Below are positions 58,851 through 64,000 of a stretch of 64,000 bases of DNA, one piece after another. The position numbers were made by a program, and so were the translations under genes. The notes below the pieces were generated by a model. It had not been told where the DNA came from. It saw nothing but the letters and a program-made list of their open reading frames with translations, and did not search any database. This DNA is from Phytoseiulus persimilis (lineage: Eukaryota; Arthropoda; Arachnida; Mesostigmata; Phytoseiidae). The number at the start of each line of letters is the position of its first letter. Position 1 is the stretch's first letter. Where the stretch lies: contig CM075104.1 of the NCBI GenBank assembly GCA_037576195.1, positions 18,740,211-18,804,210 of the forward strand. Reading direction: 5' to 3'.

Positions 58851-59170
58851 GCCGTCTTCTCCGGCTTGACAGTGGACACAGATTGGTGTTGCGGCATTCG
58901 CAATGCTTGAGAGGAATTCTTGGAAATCTCCATGACCAGTCAGTAAGATACCAGTCAGTACCTGGTTAGTGTAGTGATCCAGGTCGCTGTGTTTTCATTG
59001 GCACCACTCTATCGAATTCGGACTACATTTGTGCGTTCGTCGGTCGTTCTGCGCGCTGACTCATCTCTTTTGCCGTTTGTTTTTGGTTTCGTCTCCAACT
59101 TCTTCCGTTGTTCTGGAAGTTCCGCTGATGAGGTCTACATCTCGCTTCTTCTTCCGTATAGTGCCGTCGC

Positions 59171-59792
59171 TCACTCTGACATTATCTCGTCGAACACTGG
59201 GCAAGGAGAGGAGGAATACAATATGTGAGGTTCACTGGTCGAAAGCAGGCCTTTTGGAAATGTCAAATCTATACGAGTGACACCGAGTGTACGCTTTTCT
59301 GCGGCGTTGTTATGAAATTCCAAAGAGAGATTCTTATCGAGAACCTCGTCTCGTCCGATCAGAATCAGTTTTCCGACATCGGCAACCGCAACGATATCGG
59401 TACACAAGAATTGACGAGGAGCTGACTGGCGGAGCCGACTATCACAATGGCGTGACAGAGAGACGTTTGCGCGTAAACAGGATTGTAACACTTTTGTCCA
59501 TGTTTTTGGGCCACTAAGAGTCGCGATTGGAGCTGAGGAGTCATCTCACGGTGATTCCTTGCCCTGAGTCGGGGATAGCCGCGGCTAGGTCCGCACGACA
59601 GAAAGACTCGTGCACGATGAACCCGGGAATAACTGGCTCTCTCACCGACACCTGGTGGAATCCCGGGATACCTAGTTTGATTTCTATTCTATAGCTCATC
59701 TCTCCAACGCCTCCGACGGCAAGCAAGATTTTCTGGCTAGGAGCTCGGGCGAGAAATCGCTTTGTAATGCAGCCTTGGCATGTGCTGCACAT
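59171..59792 (-). CDS. Possible kelch-like two-exon fragment
   Basis: On minus, one exon (about 59759-59553) reads ARAPSQKILLAVGGVGEMSY and ends at donor GTGAGA after SGQGIT. A second could start after GGCTCCGCCAG at 59426 and read SAPRQFLCTDIVAVADVGKL…ILIGRDEV through to the stop ending at 59171. Both joins are in phase 0. The ILLAVGG motif and alternating hydrophobics suggest kelch blades. No BTB or BACK exons are visible upstream, and a plus-strand ORF starts just beyond, so it may be a gene fragment or chance. Confidence 0.3.
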
Positions 59793-59821
59793 ATTTCTTC
59801 CCGTGGGTTGTGCTCCACATA

Positions 59822-60190
59822 ATGAGTACCCGATCGCGCTCTTGTCCGAGACTTGTCGACAGATGCTCCCTCAAGGAGATTGGAATCCCTCTAGAGTTGA
59901 GCACTTATTGGAAGCAAGACTCAGATATCCATCTGTATTACGATAAAAAGATAAGCATCCCGATCATCAGAACCGGCGGGTCCTCGAGAACAGTGATCGA
60001 AGCCATTGATATCTTCGCTTACGTTGACGGGCACACGAATGGACTCATCAAGCGAAGGCTACGCTCGATGATCAAGCAGGAGTTCGCGATGTTTGTCATA
60101 GCTTCGATCGGAATCGACGAGACGGACAAGGCCGGCTACGGGATCGCGGATAAAGGACGTACCACTCGTGAATTTCACGGAACTGCATGA
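59822..60190 (+). CDS. Unrecognised protein (about 122 aa)
   Basis: An open frame on plus from ATG 59822 (an upstream ATG lies at 59780) runs without interruption to a stop at 60190. Composition is ordinary for a soluble protein, with stretches such as STYWKQDSDIHLYYDKKISI and FAMFVIASIGIDETDKAGYG. The opposite strand has stops here, so plus is favoured. I do not recognise the family, and no signal peptide or membrane segment is visible. It may be an exon of a larger gene. It directly precedes the 3' end of the GR pseudogene. Confidence 0.4.
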   Translation: MSTRSRSCPRLVDRCSLKEIGIPLELSTYWKQDSDIHLYYDKKISIPIIRTGGSSRTVIEAIDIFAYVDGHTNGLIKRRLRSMIKQEFAMFVIASIGIDETDKAGYGIADKGRTTREFHGTA

Positions 60191-60416
60191 ATAACATGTC
60201 TGATCTCTCCAGAATTTCCGGAATGAGGAACAAAAAAATCTTCGGAATGAGGAACAAAAAAATCTTCGGAATGCGAAATCCGAGAATTTGTAAATTTCTA
60301 TTTTTGTTATTTGTTTGTACTTTTCTCAGCCTTCACGAGAATCTATTATTACGAGCTCTATCGCAAACAACTATCAACACGGTTCGTTCTGGAAGCTCAG
60401 AAACAAGACAGTAATT

Positions 60417-61400
60417 TCAAACATTCGGTTTCGCAGCCTCCTCATTAAACAACAGCTCGGATTGTGGAACTCCATTTTCCTGTTTCTGTGGGCCGAGAGA
60501 ATCCGTTCTGGCCTCTTCGCCTGAAGGATGGGAAGCTGAGAGGGATCCTATCGATGGATGATGGCTTGATGACCGCAACTCTAACCGGCAGTCATTACTC
60601 GGATTGCTTGAGAACATGCGGACAACTCATTCCGCACATACCGAGTGCAAAAAGGGGTTACGAAGAATGCTTGGAAGATTGAACGAGCTACGGCTTCTCG
60701 CAAGTTCTTTCTGTTCCGAGGGAATTTATCTGCGCTGCTGTCTGTGATCGCTGGAGCTGAGCAGTTCAGGCATTGGTCATTATTCATCATCAAACAATCC
60801 ATGGATCTATATGTATATGCATGGAGATGGATGGAATTATGCATTAGTGGCATGGGAAATGACAGACGCATGCACCAATTCCCCTCTCTGGATAGATGGG
60901 AGGTACAAGCTGGTGAATGCCCGAACTTCCCAGCTCTAGTGATGGCAATCTGACACACGGCTGTGGGGGGAAAACTCACACTTCGATCGCGGATCTTGAC
61001 GATGCGGCAGCGGATGGCTGGCTGGAAATCTAAAATCATTTGGTCTGGGGTCGTCCATCGTGATGCGGCACGTCGAGCTGTTTACTCACTCCGAGCTTGA
61101 GGATGTGCGCTGCTTGTGCCGTCTGTTCAAAAATCTGATCCACCTTGCGAAGTGGGGCCACCACAACGTGAAAACGAACGGAAATAACAAGCCCTGAGTA
61201 GGATAATCCTGGTGGCGTTCAATAATCGAACTGAAGCAGCTGAACGTAGGCCTCGTCAGCTCGCGAAGCGGGTCAGAAGCATCTGGATCGGGTTGATAGT
61301 TTTGAGCTCTCAGGCTCAACGCGTCACCGGACTTCCAAGATCACAACATCGTTTTGTCCTTCTGCATTGCAGGAATATGACATGCCTCGGGGTCTTCTTT
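60417..61400 (-). pseudogene. Gustatory-receptor-like pseudogene, copy 5 (exons 4-6)
   Basis: On minus the pieces align with exons 4-6 of copy 4. Exon 4 (ends 61090 at an intact GTGAGT) retains AQNYQPDPDASDP and VISVRFHVVVAPLRKVDQIF in different frames. Exon 5 (from 61022) retains PAIRCRIVKIRDRS, then VCQIAIT, then after an insertion SADKFPRNRKNLREA…FQAFFVTPF. Exon 6 (from 60520) retains AKRPERILSAHRNR…MRRLRNRMF but lacks its donor. Exon 7, exon 1 and exons 2-3 were not found. Frameshifts, deletions and a 187-bp MITE show it is dead. Its closest relative here is copy 4. Confidence 0.8.
60752..60938. mobile_element. hAT-like MITE inserted in the GR pseudogene
   Basis: The ends are TGGAGCTGAGCAGTTCAGGC (left) and the complement of TAGAGCTGGGAAGTTCGGGC (right), about 22 imperfect terminal bases. 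The flanks are GTGATCGC at 60744-60751 and GTGATGGC at 60939-60946, an 8-bp target duplication with one mismatch. Removing the insert rejoins exon 5 exactly as in copy 4 (…CAGATTGC…). TIR style and the 8-bp duplication fit the hAT superfamily. There is no coding content. Confidence 0.8.
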
Positions 61401-61409
61401 GAGACGGAA

Positions 61410-62520
61410 AGCCTGGACCGGGAAGAAGGTTTTCGAGCTCCTGAGTCCGGGTAGCTAGGTGTCTGATTGTTCGATCCCGAGTGGCGGCTGATCCGAGTGC
61501 TTGGCATTAGGGTGGGATGATCATTCATACTTCACATACACAATGTGATCTCATCCATTTCGAAGGCGAACTGTTCTGCCTCCGAAGATCACTTTGATCG
61601 TGGTTTCCTGGTCGACGATATTGCTTCGGACCTGCTCAGGGTTTCTGCGTCAGGCGTGGATGCAAGTCTTACACTGTCGACGAATCTCTGTTCAGTATAT
61701 TTTTTCCTTTCGCATCCCATACCGACACGTATCGCCCTTTCGGTTGCCCACAGAGGGGGCATAACGGGTCGAGGGATGAATCCTACTTCTGCTGTCTGGT
61801 ACTCGTATTCTATACGCCGGCTCTGATCGTGACTAGGAAACGGTTCCCACGAGAACTATCTAATGTATTCGTGAGAAGACCTCTCTCTTGTTTGAACTGA
61901 CGATATACGTGAAGCGGAGACTCGGACTCCAGGTCATGTACGATCTTTTCCGCACGGGCTTCTTGAGTTGTTTTGCGGAATGTGTTCCACTCGAGTCCGC
62001 CTGATGGATCTTTTGGCCGTGTCTTTGACGCTCTCAGTATTCGCCCACTTCTGATGTTGGTAAGGTCGATTCACGGCAATGGAGACCTGTTTCGGCCATT
62101 TATGTTGGTCGAAATCCCGAATTTTGCACGATCTCTTCGTCTCCGAGCTCTCGATCCTTCCGACAGCGCCGGCGATTTGACGCTGTGGTCGCATTTGACA
62201 TTATTGGTGTGTGCTCCAGCCCTGATCCTGGTCAGATCAGTGCTGAAATTGAGGCCGACTGTGGACCACGGGGTGTCGGATGAGGCCAAACGATGCCTGC
62301 CCTCGTTTTCAACGTAGTTTGCAAATGATTTCGCCCCGGTCTGATCGTACACCGGAAGCCTTGGGGTTGAGGTGATTCTCCGGAATTATCCCATCAATCG
62401 CATGAGATTGATCCGTTGCTCTGAGGGGATGATTTCGTGGAAGCACCTAGGCTTGCCGATACCAGGCTCTACTGATAACACACACCGAATATTCACACAG
62501 AAGGTTCGGGCGACGAGCAT
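61410..62520. other. No supported gene
   Basis: Open frames up to about 114 codons overlap in several frames without recognisable motifs. Exons 1-3 of the GR pseudogene were sought here and not found. Confidence 0.35.
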
Positions 62521-62526
62521 CATATC

Positions 62527-63000
62527 AGACTCCAGTGCGTCGTGGTGAAATTCTACAGCTGATCTTCAGAACTTGACATTCGCCCGATGGAGAAGTGCAA
62601 GGTCCTCCATTTTGGCACCAAGAACAAACCTGCCGTCTGATTGGAATACGTTCGGGGCAACCGAAAGATTGGAGGGGCAACCCTCAGACCTGAGCAGGAG
62701 GTCATTATGTCATCCGAGTCTAAATCCTCCAGACGAAGGGTATCGTGGCCGAGGACGCCACCCGAATCTCGAGCTGCATTCTGCGCTCTCTGAGAATTCA
62801 CGATACAGCCGCATACATTCAACCGTTCGACATCTTTGTTCTGCCCCGGCCGCTGTATGCTTTCGCCCTCTGGAGACCTCATCTCAAAATGGCATTTCTG
62901 ACAAACTTGATCTAATGGACACGAGAACCCATCGCACAATATTGCAACATCTCCCAGGGCTGAAACAACTTTTTCCCGCACAGAGAAACGAGAGATAACA
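62527..63000 (+). mobile_element. LINE reverse-transcriptase relic (thumb region)
   Basis: On plus, in three interrupted frames, the succession reads MEKCKVLHFGTKNKPAV (about 62588-62638), EVIMSSESKSSRR (about 62698), then DATRISSCILRSLRI…FDIFVLPRPLYAFALWRPHL (about 62755-62890). This is the order NxxKCxxxHFGxxN, DLGVxxSxD, F…YVRPxLEYxxPVWxPHL of CR1/Jockey-like elements. Frameshifts and stops make it dead. The 246-codon minus frame over the same DNA is an antisense shadow. Confidence 0.6.
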
Positions 63001-63663
63001 TATATTTTGTGTATACGTGGTATTCGATCTGAACCAGAAAACGGAGCACACGGAATATGTTCAAGTGGAGCGAGACGTGATGTGGCGCGCTCTATGCTGA
63101 GCTGGGCTGGAACCCATAACAAGGTCAACACTGAATGCGAGTGAAAAACACGACAAGTTCGTGGGTGGTAAGGATGAGCTGTATCTAATCTACCCAGTAT
63201 CTGATCTAACATTTCCAACGATTTGACGAGTCGACTCGTGTCAACTTTCCCGATGCATGTATGTAAGAGCATGAGGTCATAGGACTTATACACAATCGTT
63301 CCTCCTCTCGCCGGGTGCGATCCGATACAGTAAGAGCTGAGTGGTTAATCGAGGAGTTCCGCGTTGTCAAGCTTTCGACAATCATACTGCCCCAGAGCTC
63401 ATTTGGGGAGCGTCGCGCATGGTAGTTTCTTGAATTCGTTAGAAAATCACCTTGGATCTCTCAATTCCTTGTGAGATTTCATTATCATTGAAACCTAACC
63501 CGTCGGTGGGCGGAAGTTTCGCGTTCTCCTTGTTCGTCAGTGCCTAGCCGCAGCCCATCATAGCCGTCAGTCGACCAGGGATCGAATCCACTGCCGCTCC
63601 CTCACTTTTCCGAAAAGTCTCAACTACACGGCGGAAACTCTACAGGGCCCTTGTGAACCTTGT

Positions 63664-63968
63664 ATGAAGAGACGAAAAAACGCAGCGTCGTCGATTGAGT
63701 GCGCAAAAATCCAGCGCATGCTGGATATGATGTTTCGAGGAGTTCTGTATCAATTCACAAGAGCAATCCCCGAGAGAAGTCACCTACATGCTCGAAAAAC
63801 GATTCCGATCACTGTATCGACGGCCAGTGTATCCCGTGATCGAAACAGGATGCGCATACGACGTCAAACATCCCTGTTTTTGATCTCTCGCAGTGCTGAT
63901 CCGGTTGAGAGCAGCCAGAAAGTTATCGATGAGGCTCTAGAATCGGGCATCACAGATCCACAAAGGTA
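63664..63968 (+). CDS. Unrecognised candidate exon near the window edge
   Basis: The plus frame from ATG 63664 ends …DPVESSQKVIDEALESGITD and reaches CACAAAG followed by GTAACT, a plausible donor just before the stop. It is rich in Arg and Ser, and I recognise no domain. It could be an exon of a gene continuing past the window end, or chance. Confidence 0.2.
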
Positions 63969-64000
63969 ACTTTCAGACTGTTCGCAGGAGCTCAGGCGTA

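Noticed and set aside
62553-63293. 246-codon minus-strand frame
   Set aside because: It is antisense to recognisable LINE reverse-transcriptase blocks on plus and has no domain of its own.
63540-63610. tRNA-like B box GGGATCGAATCC near 63575
   Set aside because: No matching A box at a suitable distance and no cloverleaf pairing on either strand.
1-64000. CRISPR array, bacterial operon or prophage content
   Set aside because: No regularly spaced short direct repeats with unique spacers, no operon-like gene packing and no ribosome-binding-site-led genes. Introns and eukaryotic repeats dominate.

Overview
The window looks like nuclear DNA of an arthropod, most likely a mite (chelicerate). Base composition is close to balanced and introns are short (mostly 90-160 bp) with GT/AG borders. 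The best genes are a tandem family of insect-type gustatory-receptor-like (GR) 7TM proteins, and ancient Ty3/gypsy, CR1/Jockey-type LINE, mariner, pogo, hAT and foldback remnants are scattered between them. GC near 50% with many short introns fits a predatory mesostigmatan mite such as a phytoseiid (Galendromus/Metaseiulus type) better than AT-rich spider mites. This is inference; no species-specific sequence was matched.

Layout: 1-5.4 kb has no recognisable gene but holds two clusters of bZIP-type sites (2.07-2.10 kb, and 4.94-5.01 kb with inverted CCAAT boxes), possibly a promoter. 6.9-10.3 kb is a decayed Ty3/gypsy element (zinc knuckle, protease, RT, RNase H, integrase, polypurine tract, candidate 3' LTR). 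10.8-12.4 kb is a large foldback (inverted-repeat) element whose arms carry copies of a 45-bp minisatellite unit. 14.0-14.6 kb is a pogo-like TIR remnant. 15.4-16.9 kb is a 45-bp minisatellite array of about 33 units. 17.9-21.1 kb (minus) is a complete 8-exon BTB-BACK-kelch-like gene with a poly(A) signal. 23.8-25.1 kb is a LINE reverse-transcriptase pseudogene. 30.57-30.98 kb is a 138-bp x3 tandem repeat.

32.6-61.4 kb is a GR cluster. There is one intact gene on + (32.6-34.75 kb). On minus, head to tail, are three intact genes (38.1-39.9, 44.1-46.2 and 48.4-56.9 kb) and one pseudogene (60.4-61.4 kb). All four intact genes share seven exons with nearly invariant lengths (222, 116, 308, 237/243, 153, 57 nt after exon 1) and identical intron phases. 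Each ends in the GR-type TM7 motif TYxxxxxQ. The fourth gene looks at first like two broken genes, but exons 1-3 and exons 4-7 join in phase across a 6.6-kb intron. That intron is filled with LINE, minisatellite and foldback DNA; in the paralogues it is about 100 bp. The pseudogene is interrupted by a 187-bp hAT-like MITE with an 8-bp target duplication.

57.3-63.0 kb adds a mariner deletion derivative that keeps the transposase N-terminus, a possible kelch-like fragment, one unrecognised ORF and a LINE relic. Functionally the window is a chemoreceptor array with a separate BTB/kelch adaptor gene in a repeat-rich neighbourhood. Exon models come from reading splice sites and paralogue comparison, without RNA data.
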